Part shown: positions 6,039-13,302 of the stretch, in pieces
Layout of the letters: every line of letters starts with the position of its first letter
How positions within the stretch are numbered: the first letter of the stretch is position 1
The notes under the pieces: generated by a model
The model's database searches: none
What the model was told of the DNA's origin: nothing
Seen by the model: the letters and a program-made list of their open reading frames with translations, nothing else
Assembly (NCBI GenBank): GCA_947588775.1
Contig: CANPZQ010000029.1
Span: 1 to 17,360, forward strand
Direction of reading: 5' to 3'
DNA length: 17,360 nt
Origin: an uncultured Clostridia bacterium
GTDB lineage: Bacteria; Bacillota; Clostridia; Oscillospirales; Ruminococcaceae
Position numbers and translations under genes: made by a program

Positions 6039-7787
6039 TTAAATGTTAAATACTTTGCAGAGCGTTCCGTGGATGTCGCGAATGCCCTCGGGCTTTTCAA
6101 TCTTCGGGGCGCGCTCGTCCAAAAGCCATGTCTTAGCGTAGTGGGTGTCGGTGATTTTGAACATGGGAGGCTCGGCGAGGGTGTCTATCTTCATGCAGTA
6201 GGGGTTGCGGGGCGCGAAGGCGTCGCCGACAATCTGGTTATAGAGCGACGGCGGCGTGCCGGTGATTGAGTAAAGCTTTGTATCCTTCTGCGCAAGCTGC
6301 GGCAGGGAGCTTAAAAGAGCCCATGTATAGGGGTGCCTCGGGTCGTAGAATACTTCCTCAACGGTTCCGAGCTCAACAATCTGTCCCGCATAGAGAACCG
6401 CTACTCTGTCCGCGACGTTTGCGACAACGCCGAGGTCGTGGGTGATAAACACGGTGGTGTAGTTGAATTCCTTCTGCAAATCCTTAATAAGCTGAAGAAT
6501 CTGCGCCTGAATGGTAACGTCGAGGGCGGTTGTAGGCTCGTCGCAGATTAGGATTTTGGGCTGGCAGGAGAGCGCGATTGCGATAACGATTCTCTGGCGC
6601 ATACCGCCCGAATACTGGAACGGATAGTCGTCGAATCTCGCCTCGGGGCGCGGAATTCCGACCTTGTGCATGAGGTCGAGGGCGCGCCGCCTTGCTTCGA
6701 CCTCGGAGCAGCCCTGATGCTTTATAATTATAGAGGTTATCTGCTTGCCGATGGTTATAATCGGGTTCAGTGACGTCATCGGGTCCTGGAAAACGGTCGC
6801 GATTCTGCGGCCGCGAATCTGCATCCAGTCCTTCGCGTACTTAACGTTCGCGAGGTTTAAAATGCAGGTGCCGTGGAGCTGCTCGGGGGTTTCGTCGAGA
6901 TAGCGGACGCGGAATACAACGTCGTCGAAAACGTTGTTTCTTACGTCATCGTTCGAGAGGTCTACGCCCATGAGCATCGCCTTTTTAAGGCATTTGAGGA
7001 GGCCGAAGATAAACTTGACCCTCTTTACAATCCCGTAGCGGCCGACCGAGAGATAGATTTCCTTCGCGAGGATTTCGTTTCTCTTGACAGTGTCGGGGGT
7101 GATTTCGGCCTTGATTTTTTCGGCGTGCTTAGCCTTAAGCTCCGCCATTTTCTTGTCGTATTCGGCGCGGTAGGCCGTGTCGGCCATAGCGGCGGCATGT
7201 TTCGCCTTAAGCATTTCGTTTTCGCGGCCTTCAAGCTCCTTGATTTCGCGGTCATAGGCTTTTAGGCGGGCCTTCGCGTCGGCGATTTTGTCCTTTTCCT
7301 TCGACGGGTCGAAGGTTTGCTTTAAGTTAAACAGCTCGGTGCGCTCGTGAATAACGTCCTTGAGCTTCTTTTCTACGTCGGCCTTTTCCTCTTCGGAAAG
7401 CTCAAGCTTTGCGCGCTTTTCCGACTCCATGTCGAGCATCGCGCAGTACTCCTTCGCGCCGAATTCGTACTTTGAATACTTATTCAGCCGGGAGAGCGAG
7501 TAGGAAATAAGCTTTTTCGCGACGGGGTTGAGGCTTACCTTTGTATCGGCGAGCTCGTCGTCCGAGAAGATAATCTGGCCGTCCGAGATAAAGCCGTTCG
7601 AGTCGAGCATTCCGGCAAATGTCTTGGTGAAAACCGATTTTCCGGAGCCGGATTCGCCGACGATGGCGATTGATTCGTTTTCATAGATGTCGAGGGAGAT
7701 TCCGCGGATTGCGGTCAGGATTCTGCCGCGGACGCGGAACTTTACCGACAGGTCCTTAACGGACAAAAGAACTTTTTTATCTTCCAC
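6039..7787 (-). CDS. oppD: Oligopeptide ABC importer ATP-binding subunit OppD with large internal insertion
   Basis: A 582-residue partner ATPase of OppF. Walker A GESGSGKS is at 44-51, Q-loop TVFQDPMTSLNP near 331-342, signature YSGGM at 392-396, Walker B CDEP with D416 and E417, and switch His450, followed by the DPRHPYTWALL and APRNPYC region of the OppD/DppD C-terminus. Between Walker A and the Q-loop lies an insertion of roughly 245 residues (about 76-322), where ordinary OppD has a few tens of residues. It is rich in Lys, Glu and Ala with heptad-like runs (about 125-230), suggesting coiled coil, then a more mixed part with KFIFGLLKCLKKAMLMG. The start is a GTG behind AGGAGGG, 12 bases after the oppC stop. 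Confidence 0.92.
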   Translation of the reverse strand: MEDKKVLLSVKDLSVKFRVRGRILTAIRGISLDIYENESIAIVGESGSGKSVFTKTFAGMLDSNGFISDGQIIFSDDELADTKVSLNPVAKKLISYSLSRLNKYSKYEFGAKEYCAMLDMESEKRAKLELSEEEKADVEKKLKDVIHERTELFNLKQTFDPSKEKDKIADAKARLKAYDREIKELEGRENEMLKAKHAAAMADTAYRAEYDKKMAELKAKHAEKIKAEITPDTVKRNEILAKEIYLSVGRYGIVKRVKFIFGLLKCLKKAMLMGVDLSNDDVRNNVFDDVVFRVRYLDETPEQLHGTCILNLANVKYAKDWMQIRGRRIATVFQDPMTSLNPIITIGKQITSIIIKHQGCSEVEARRRALDLMHKVGIPRPEARFDDYPFQYSGGMRQRIVIAIALSCQPKILICDEPTTALDVTIQAQILQLIKDLQKEFNYTTVFITHDLGVVANVADRVAVLYAGQIVELGTVEEVFYDPRHPYTWALLSSLPQLAQKDTKLYSITGTPPSLYNQIVGDAFAPRNPYCMKIDTLAEPPMFKITDTHYAKTWLLDERAPKIEKPEGIRDIHGTLCKVFNI

Positions 7788-7799
7788 AGTCAGCCCTCC

Positions 7800-8783
7800 T
7801 TACATATGCGTGCGCGGGTCGGAGGCGTCGCCGAGGTTCTGGCCGACGACGTATAAAACGACCGTGATTACGGAGGCTATCGCGACAGGGCTCCAGAATT
7901 CCATCTGCCAGCCCGGCGTTACCATCGCGCCCTCGGCGGCGTAGATGAGGCGTCCCAAGGACATTTCGCTCATACCCATGCCGATGTAGGCGAGGAATAC
8001 CTCGGTGGAGATATAGCTCGGAAGCTCGGTTGCGAGCATCGTTACTATAACGGAGGTCATAAACGGAAGGATATTTTTCAGGGCAATCTTAAACGTCGAG
8101 GTTCCGAGGCAGCGGCTCGCGAGGTTGTATTCGCGGTCGCGGATGATGATAACCTGCGTTCTGATGAAGTACGCGATACCGAGCCAGCCGACTACCGTAA
8201 GGGCGAAAACCATCGTCCAGAAGGTCGGGGAGAAGAGCATCGCCAGAACCGAAATCAGAAGGATTGACGGCACGTTTCCGATGATGTTGTAAACCTCGGT
8301 CATGAACATGTCGACCCTCTTGGAGAAGCCCCAGACTGCGCCGATAAGTACGCCGACGGTCATGTTAATCGCGGCGCAGATAAACGCAAGCGAAATCGAG
8401 ATTCTCGAACCGTACCAGATTGAGTCGAAGGTCGATTCGCCCGACGCGCCGGTACCTAAAATCCAGTGAATGTTCCTGCCGAAGTAGTTCATCGCCTTCG
8501 AGGGTGAGAGATGCTTCGAGTTCGCGTCAAGAAGGTTCAGGTAGGGCGTTACCGAAGCGTCGTAGTGCGTAACCGCGGGGTAGATAAACGCAAATACGAT
8601 GATAAAGACGAGCAGAAGAAGGATAACGATATTAAGCTTGTTGCGGAAGAAAACCCTGAAAACCGAACGCCAGTAGGAATAGCGCGGCGCGGTAATCTTT
8701 TCGGATTCAAGCTCGTTGTGGTCGACGGGCGCGAAGAGCTCCTCGTCTGTCATGTTAAACATTTTGTTGAGTTCATCGTTCAT
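7800..8783 (-). CDS. oppC: Oligopeptide ABC importer permease OppC
   Basis: A 327-residue inner-membrane permease that forms the translocation path with OppB. It has the standard plan: a cytoplasmic N-terminus, a first membrane helix at about 50-70, an external stretch with ILGTGASGESTFDSIWYGSRISI (the family's LGTDxxGRDxxSRxxxGxRxSL region), and a bundle of five further helices. The coupling loop contains ASRCLGTSTFKIALKNILP, matching the EAA-type loop that docks on the ATPase. It ends with GQNLGDASDPR, the usual GDxLRDxLDPR tail. Length is near the family norm. The ribosome site GAGGTGA overlaps the stop codon of oppB, and only six bases separate the genes, so translation is probably coupled. 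Confidence 0.94.
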   Translation of the reverse strand: MNDELNKMFNMTDEELFAPVDHNELESEKITAPRYSYWRSVFRVFFRNKLNIVILLLLVFIIVFAFIYPAVTHYDASVTPYLNLLDANSKHLSPSKAMNYFGRNIHWILGTGASGESTFDSIWYGSRISISLAFICAAINMTVGVLIGAVWGFSKRVDMFMTEVYNIIGNVPSILLISVLAMLFSPTFWTMVFALTVVGWLGIAYFIRTQVIIIRDREYNLASRCLGTSTFKIALKNILPFMTSVIVTMLATELPSYISTEVFLAYIGMGMSEMSLGRLIYAAEGAMVTPGWQMEFWSPVAIASVITVVLYVVGQNLGDASDPRTHM

Positions 8784-8789
8784 CTTACG

Positions 8790-10382
8790 TCACCTCGCCT
8801 TTTCAGAAAAGGATATTCTCGGGTCAACCATCGACATGAACACGTCGCCGAGAATTATCGAAATAACCGACAGAATGGCGTAGAACAGCGTAACGCCGAC
8901 GATAACGCCGTTGTCGTATTTGTTGATGGCCACGGTCAGAAGTCCGCCCGCGCCAGGCACCGAGTAAACGCGCTCGGTGATGATGGCTCCCGTCATCGCG
9001 AAGATAACGCTTCCGGGGATTCCGTGGACAATCGGGATAGCCGCGTTTTTCCAGATATGCTTCGTAAAGATTTCGGTTTCGCTCAAACCGCCCGAACGCG
9101 CGAATTTAACGTAGTCCGAGTTCATCTGGTCAATCATGTAGCGGCGCATCCACTTCATCAGGTTAGCTACGCTCGGCAGCGCGAGCGATATAATCGGAAG
9201 AATATACATCAGCTTATCCTTCGAGTCGACGTTGAAGAGCGTCGGGAGGTGGAACACGCTTCCGCCTATCTGCTTGAAGAGGAAGATATAGGCGAGCGAA
9301 GGAACCGCGATGATGAACATAATATAAACCGAGCCGATTTTGTCGAGGATTCCGTCCTTGAACCGGGCCATAAGAAGGCCAATCGGCAGGCCGAGGATAT
9401 ATGCTAAAACCGTGGAAATTATACCTATAACGAAGGAGAAGCCGAGTCTCGACATTCCTACCTTATGGGTACGCACGTTTGTATAGTCGTCGGTAAAGTG
9501 TTCGGCATAAACGAGGTTGATTTCGCGCGAACCGGCCGCGTATGTCGCGGTATGAAGGTCGTCGGCGCGCTCCTCAACCTTTCCCGTCGGGAAGGTCATC
9601 GTCCGAAGGACATATGAGCCCTGCGACTCGGTCATCGTGGTGAAAACGTCGATACCGCGGTTTACGGTATAGGATTCGCCAAGCTGAATGGTCGCGAAAT
9701 TCTGGTGAATGAACGGGAAGTGGCTGTCGAAATAAAGAAGGTATTTATGCATCGTTCCGTTGCCGATGATAGCGGGGGCGAGCTTTTTTTCGGTTCCCGT
9801 CGGGTTATAGACGGGGTCGTAGAGGGTAAACGTAAGCCCGCGCTTTCCGATGTCGGTTTCGTCGGGAACATAGTGTACGTTGTCGATGAAAATCATATGC
9901 GTGAAATATTCGACAACGCGGGTAATAAGCGGACGGTCGCGGTACGCGAAAACAGCCGGCTGGCCGCCGTCCTTAATCTGGCCGTTGGTCTTAACGCTCG
10001 CGTCGAGCCTCATGACTGTATAGCCCTGTTTTTGATAGCTGTCGGTGAATTTTTGTATGTATTCGGCCGAAATTTCCGAATCCTTATCGGGCGTGCGTCC
10101 GATAAGCGCCGCATTCTTACGGGTATCATCGTCAATTTCCCCGCTGTTATACAGCCCCATGATGTATTCGGAATAGTTCACATAGTCTACATATCCGAAT
10201 GCCTCGTATCTGCTGTATTCATAGGTGGTACGGGCATTGTTCTGCTGCTTTGAGTAGTTGGGGTCACCCGCAAAGATTACCGACCTGTCCAGAAGCGAAT
10301 AGACAAGTACCATTACGATGACGACAACGCATATTACAGAGAAGAGTCCGTGCAGAATTCTTTTTACCAAATATTTTCCCAT
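8790..10382 (-). CDS. oppB: Oligopeptide ABC importer permease OppB with large external insertion
   Basis: A 530-residue permease, partner of OppC. The first membrane helix lies at about 9-31. The remaining helices and the coupling loop (FARSGGLSETEIFTKHIWKNA) occupy the last 220 or so residues, ending GDVFMSMVDPRISF as in the family. Ordinary OppB is about 310-350 residues. Here a segment of about 280 residues rich in Tyr, Asp and Thr separates helix 1 from helix 2 and should lie outside the cell. It could contact the OppA lipoprotein or the peptide before translocation, which is inference. It starts 122 bases after oppA, beyond a GC-rich hairpin, with GGAG upstream of the ATG. Confidence 0.92.
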   Translation of the reverse strand: MGKYLVKRILHGLFSVICVVVIVMVLVYSLLDRSVIFAGDPNYSKQQNNARTTYEYSRYEAFGYVDYVNYSEYIMGLYNSGEIDDDTRKNAALIGRTPDKDSEISAEYIQKFTDSYQKQGYTVMRLDASVKTNGQIKDGGQPAVFAYRDRPLITRVVEYFTHMIFIDNVHYVPDETDIGKRGLTFTLYDPVYNPTGTEKKLAPAIIGNGTMHKYLLYFDSHFPFIHQNFATIQLGESYTVNRGIDVFTTMTESQGSYVLRTMTFPTGKVEERADDLHTATYAAGSREINLVYAEHFTDDYTNVRTHKVGMSRLGFSFVIGIISTVLAYILGLPIGLLMARFKDGILDKIGSVYIMFIIAVPSLAYIFLFKQIGGSVFHLPTLFNVDSKDKLMYILPIISLALPSVANLMKWMRRYMIDQMNSDYVKFARSGGLSETEIFTKHIWKNAAIPIVHGIPGSVIFAMTGAIITERVYSVPGAGGLLTVAINKYDNGVIVGVTLFYAILSVISIILGDVFMSMVDPRISFSEKAR

Positions 10383-10443
10383 GTTCTTGCATCACTCCGT
10401 CTTTTTAATGCGGCAATTAAACTTTAAAAAATTATTACAACAG

Positions 10444-10468
10444 GGGGGTGGGTTGAGAACCCACCCCC
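10444..10468 (-). terminator. GC-rich hairpin between oppA and oppB (partial terminator)
   Basis: On the minus strand, GGGGGTGGGTT and AACCCACCCCC form a perfect eleven-pair stem around CTC. The nearest T-run (TTTTTT) lies about nine bases further on, too far for an efficient terminator. Such hairpins after a binding-protein gene commonly stabilise its mRNA or reduce read-through, giving more OppA than permease. A smaller palindrome, CCTGAAAATTCAGG, lies at 10482-10495 next to the tandem oppA stop codons. Confidence 0.6.
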
Positions 10469-10504
10469 TTGTGGTTTCATGCCTGAATTTTCAGGTGAGG
10501 GTTA

Positions 10505-12763
10505 TTAGTAGATACCGAGGTTCTTGCACATGTAGCCGTAAGCCTGAATGGTATCGAGGAAGGACTGAGCGTCGCCGTAGTCAGGGCCCCAGCCGGAACC
10601 GGTCGAAATGTCGAAGTTAGCCTCGGCACCGGTCGAGTTGCGGTAGTAGGAGTTTTGGAGGGTCTGTCTGTCCTCATAAGCTATGAGGTTTACGATTACC
10701 TTGCCTTCGAGAGAGGCCTCGATGGTCTGCTTGTAAGCGTTGGCAGCGTTGGTGTTGGTTTCGCTGAAGGAACCGTAAGGATAGTCGATGTAAATCGGGT
10801 TATCCGCGGAAACCTCTACGCCGACAGCCGCGAGCTCGGCAACAGCCTTGTTCATGAAGTCGCGGGCGTTGTCAACGTTGTACCAACCGTCGAAGCCGTC
10901 GCCGGAACCTGCGCCGCCGTCAGCCTCGGGATCCCAAACCTTAATCGGGAAGCCGTCAGCGTCGAGCTGATCCTGCATGATAACGCCGTAGGCGGTGCCG
11001 GCAGGATAGGTCTTGGAGGTGCCGTTGATGTCAACAGTGGTCTCGCCAACGGTGGAGATGAAAGCACCGGTGGTGTAGGAGTTCTTAAGAGAAGCGTACT
11101 TGAGCTCCTCGCCGACCTGAACGGCGTTGTAAGCACCGCGGTCAAAGCCGGTGGCAAGAGCAAGACGGAAGTTCTGGTTGTTCATAGCCTCACGGGTGCG
11201 GGCTCTGTCTTCCTCGGTCTGAGGAGATACGCCGACAGACGGGTCGTCGAAGTTCGCAAAGCCCTTACGGTTGAGGTTGAACCAGCCGCAGTAAGTGGTT
11301 GCGGAGTTGGTGGTGGTGTAGTGATAGAGGTCGAAGTAAGTCTGAGTTTCGCCGTCCGGAATTTCGGTCTTAGCGAGCTCGAGAGCGTTGGCGTTGAAGC
11401 CTGCGCCGTCAATGGTACCCGCCTTGGCGTCGTTGTAGGTTCTGAGAACGTCGGTGCCGTCGTTGTAGTAGTAGTTGATGGCGTGAACGTTAAGAGCGTC
11501 GGGGTTCCAGAACTCGGGGTTCGGAGCGTAGGACAGCATGTTCTGAGCGGTGTAGTTGGTGATGATGAACGGACCGCAGTAAGCGATGGTTTCAGGGGTG
11601 GTGCCGTAGTTGCCGGAGGTGTACTCAACGCCGTCGGCGGAGAAGGTGCCGCCCTGAGAAGCGTAGAACTGACGGTTCAGAGGAGCGAAGCAGCCGTAGC
11701 CGAACATGGTCAGGAACGCAGGGAACTTGTTGGTGAGGGTGTACTGGAGGGTGTAGGTGTCAAGAGCCTTGACGCCGACCTGATCGAAGGTGACCTCGCC
11801 GTTTACGAATTCGTCGTAGTTGAGAATGCCGCAGCCGCCGTCGGCAGACATCAAATAGCCGAGGGCGTCGTTGTTGTCGGCAACGTGAGCCATAGAAGCG
11901 ACCCAGTCGTCGGCGGTGACTTCGCCGATAACGCTGCCCTGGTTGTCAACCCAGTTTACACCCTGACGGATGTGGAAGGTGTAGGTAAGGCCGTCGTCGG
12001 AAACTTCATAGCTCTCGGCGAGGGCGGGCTGAGCGACGTTCTTGATGTCGTATTCAAGAAGGCCGGCGTAGGTAGGAGCGATGTACTGGGAGTCGGAGGT
12101 GTAGGAAGTCGCGATAACGTCCCAGGTTTCGGGGGTGTCGCTGAAGGTGTTGTCATAGCTGTCCCTGAGGGTGTAGCCGTGAGAAGTGAGGTAGTCCTTG
12201 ATGGCGGCCTCGGCGGCTTCCGCGTCGGCAGCTTCTTTCCAAGCGGCGGTGATGGCGTCGCGGTCCTCGGACTTGATAAGCTGGTCGGCTACGATAGCGG
12301 TGTAGAGTCTGTACTCATCGATACCCCAGGTGGTGGTGGTGATGGAACGGGGAGCGATACGGGACATGGCGAAGTTTCCGCCGTCGCCGTAAATCGGCAT
12401 GAATACGCCGGACTCAAGCATCTTGGCCTCGGCTATAGCCATGAGGGCAAGTCTTTTATCGGTGTCGTCAAGCTCTTCCTTGGCGGTCGCATAGGTGTCA
12501 GCGAATACGCCGAGGTTGCGCTCGTAGATAGCGTCGGACTGCTCGTCGTAGTCCATCGCGTCGATTGAGGCCCAGTCGGGACCGGTGTAGGACGCGGGAT
12601 CGACGTCGTTGTCGCCGTCGTTCGCAGGGGTTTCTTCTCCGCCGTTGTTGACTTCGGCGTCGTTGCCGCCGTTGTTGTCTTCAACATTGGTGGGGTCGCT
12701 GCCGCAGGCTACGAGGCTGATAACCATCGTAAGAGCAAGCAGCAGACATAAAATCTTTCTCAT
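10505..12763 (-). CDS. oppA: Oligopeptide-binding lipoprotein OppA (apparently circularly permuted)
   Basis: A 752-residue solute-binding lipoprotein. Residues 1-19 are a signal peptide and LVAC with Cys20 is the lipobox, followed by an acidic Asn/Gly/Glu linker (about 21-60). Residues about 229-271 match the usual N-terminal part of family 5 binding proteins (ALAESYEVSDDGLTYTFHIR at 247-266). In normal family members the ALMxxAExxL...PIY motif and the following tail are C-terminal. Here that block lies at about 105-175 (ALMAIAEAKMLESGVFMPIY at 106-125), before the N-terminal-type sequence, while the protein ends soon after DYGDAQSFLDTI. The start is the ATG at 12763, behind AAGGAGG at 12774-12780; an ATG 66 bases upstream would place non-signal residues before the lipoprotein signal. 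Two TAA stops follow in tandem. Confidence 0.92.
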   Translation of the reverse strand: MRKILCLLLALTMVISLVACGSDPTNVEDNNGGNDAEVNNGGEETPANDGDNDVDPASYTGPDWASIDAMDYDEQSDAIYERNLGVFADTYATAKEELDDTDKRLALMAIAEAKMLESGVFMPIYGDGGNFAMSRIAPRSITTTTWGIDEYRLYTAIVADQLIKSEDRDAITAAWKEAADAEAAEAAIKDYLTSHGYTLRDSYDNTFSDTPETWDVIATSYTSDSQYIAPTYAGLLEYDIKNVAQPALAESYEVSDDGLTYTFHIRQGVNWVDNQGSVIGEVTADDWVASMAHVADNNDALGYLMSADGGCGILNYDEFVNGEVTFDQVGVKALDTYTLQYTLTNKFPAFLTMFGYGCFAPLNRQFYASQGGTFSADGVEYTSGNYGTTPETIAYCGPFIITNYTAQNMLSYAPNPEFWNPDALNVHAINYYYNDGTDVLRTYNDAKAGTIDGAGFNANALELAKTEIPDGETQTYFDLYHYTTTNSATTYCGWFNLNRKGFANFDDPSVGVSPQTEEDRARTREAMNNQNFRLALATGFDRGAYNAVQVGEELKYASLKNSYTTGAFISTVGETTVDINGTSKTYPAGTAYGVIMQDQLDADGFPIKVWDPEADGGAGSGDGFDGWYNVDNARDFMNKAVAELAAVGVEVSADNPIYIDYPYGSFSETNTNAANAYKQTIEASLEGKVIVNLIAYEDRQTLQNSYYRNSTGAEANFDISTGSGWGPDYGDAQSFLDTIQAYGYMCKNLGIY

Positions 12764-12789
12764 AAGTAAGTTGCCTCCTTTAAGGATTA

Positions 12790-12803
12790 CGGTAGTAATA
12801 CCG
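12790..12803 (-). promoter_or_regulatory. Small hairpin in the oppA 5' untranslated region
   Basis: CGGTA and TACCG form a five-pair stem around a four-base loop, about ten bases upstream of the oppA ribosome site. It may tune translation or have no role; no known riboswitch class is recognised. Confidence 0.25.
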
Positions 12804-12857
12804 CGTGTGTGCGCATATAACGGGCGCATACCCCGCGCTCATCATAAGCTTACATGC

Positions 12858-12887
12858 ATAATAATACAATCCCCTTGCTTTTGTCAA
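12858..12887 (-). promoter_or_regulatory. Sigma-A type promoter of the opp operon
   Basis: On the minus strand, a consensus -35 TTGACA (12882-12887) is followed after 18 bases by TATTAT (12858-12863), five of six matches to the -10 consensus. Transcription should begin near 12851, leaving a leader of about 90 bases before the oppA ATG. Confidence 0.75.
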
Positions 12888-13233
12888 TAGGTTTTTCGCG
12901 ATTTTGGAATTTTGCACTGTTTTTTTTGTTTTCGGGCTCTTGATAACAGCAAAATTGATAAAGGATTGACCCTTAATTAGGCAAGATTAACCAAACGTCG
13001 CCGAAAGCTTCTTTTTTCCCCGAAAGCTTTAAAGCTTTCCTTTGAAAAAGCGTCAGCCTCCCTGTTTTCTTAAAATCCGCCGCGCTTTATCCCGCAAAAA
13101 CACAGCTGTGCGCCGTATAAATACGTTTTATCCGCGTTTCTGAGTATTTATGCATATTATGCACGGATATATGTATAGAGCGCGTCCGTATGTCCGTCCC
13201 CCGCGCACGAAAAAAACTTTTCCGCGAGGGGGC
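12888..13233. other. Divergent intergenic region with AT-rich palindromes
   Basis: This stretch between the opp promoter and the exporter promoter holds no supported gene. It contains a direct repeat CCGAAAGCTT (13001-13010 and 13020-13029), a perfect 18-bp palindrome GAAAGCTTTAAAGCTTTC (13022-13039), and an inverted repeat TGCATATTATGCA (13151-13163). These could be operators for either divergent unit. No regulator gene is present in the window. Confidence 0.4.
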
Positions 13234-13262
13234 TTGTAATTTTCGGGAATATGTAGTATAAT
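13234..13262 (+). promoter_or_regulatory. Promoter of the ABC exporter operon
   Basis: TTGTAA (13234-13239), a 17-base spacer and a perfect TATAAT (13257-13262) form a good sigma-A type promoter. The transcript would start near 13269, only about 34 bases before the TTG start, leaving no room for a leader peptide of the BmrB type. Confidence 0.75.
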
Positions 13263-13302
13263 AGTCGGGCTTATTACTATTTTTAAAAGGAGGGCTGCCG
13301 CC

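Noticed and set aside
10655..12568. Very long open frame opposite oppA (637 codons)
   Set aside because: It mirrors the biased codon use of oppA, has no ribosome site, and its predicted protein is low-complexity (Val/Gly-rich). OppA on the other strand has a signal peptide, lipobox and family motifs.
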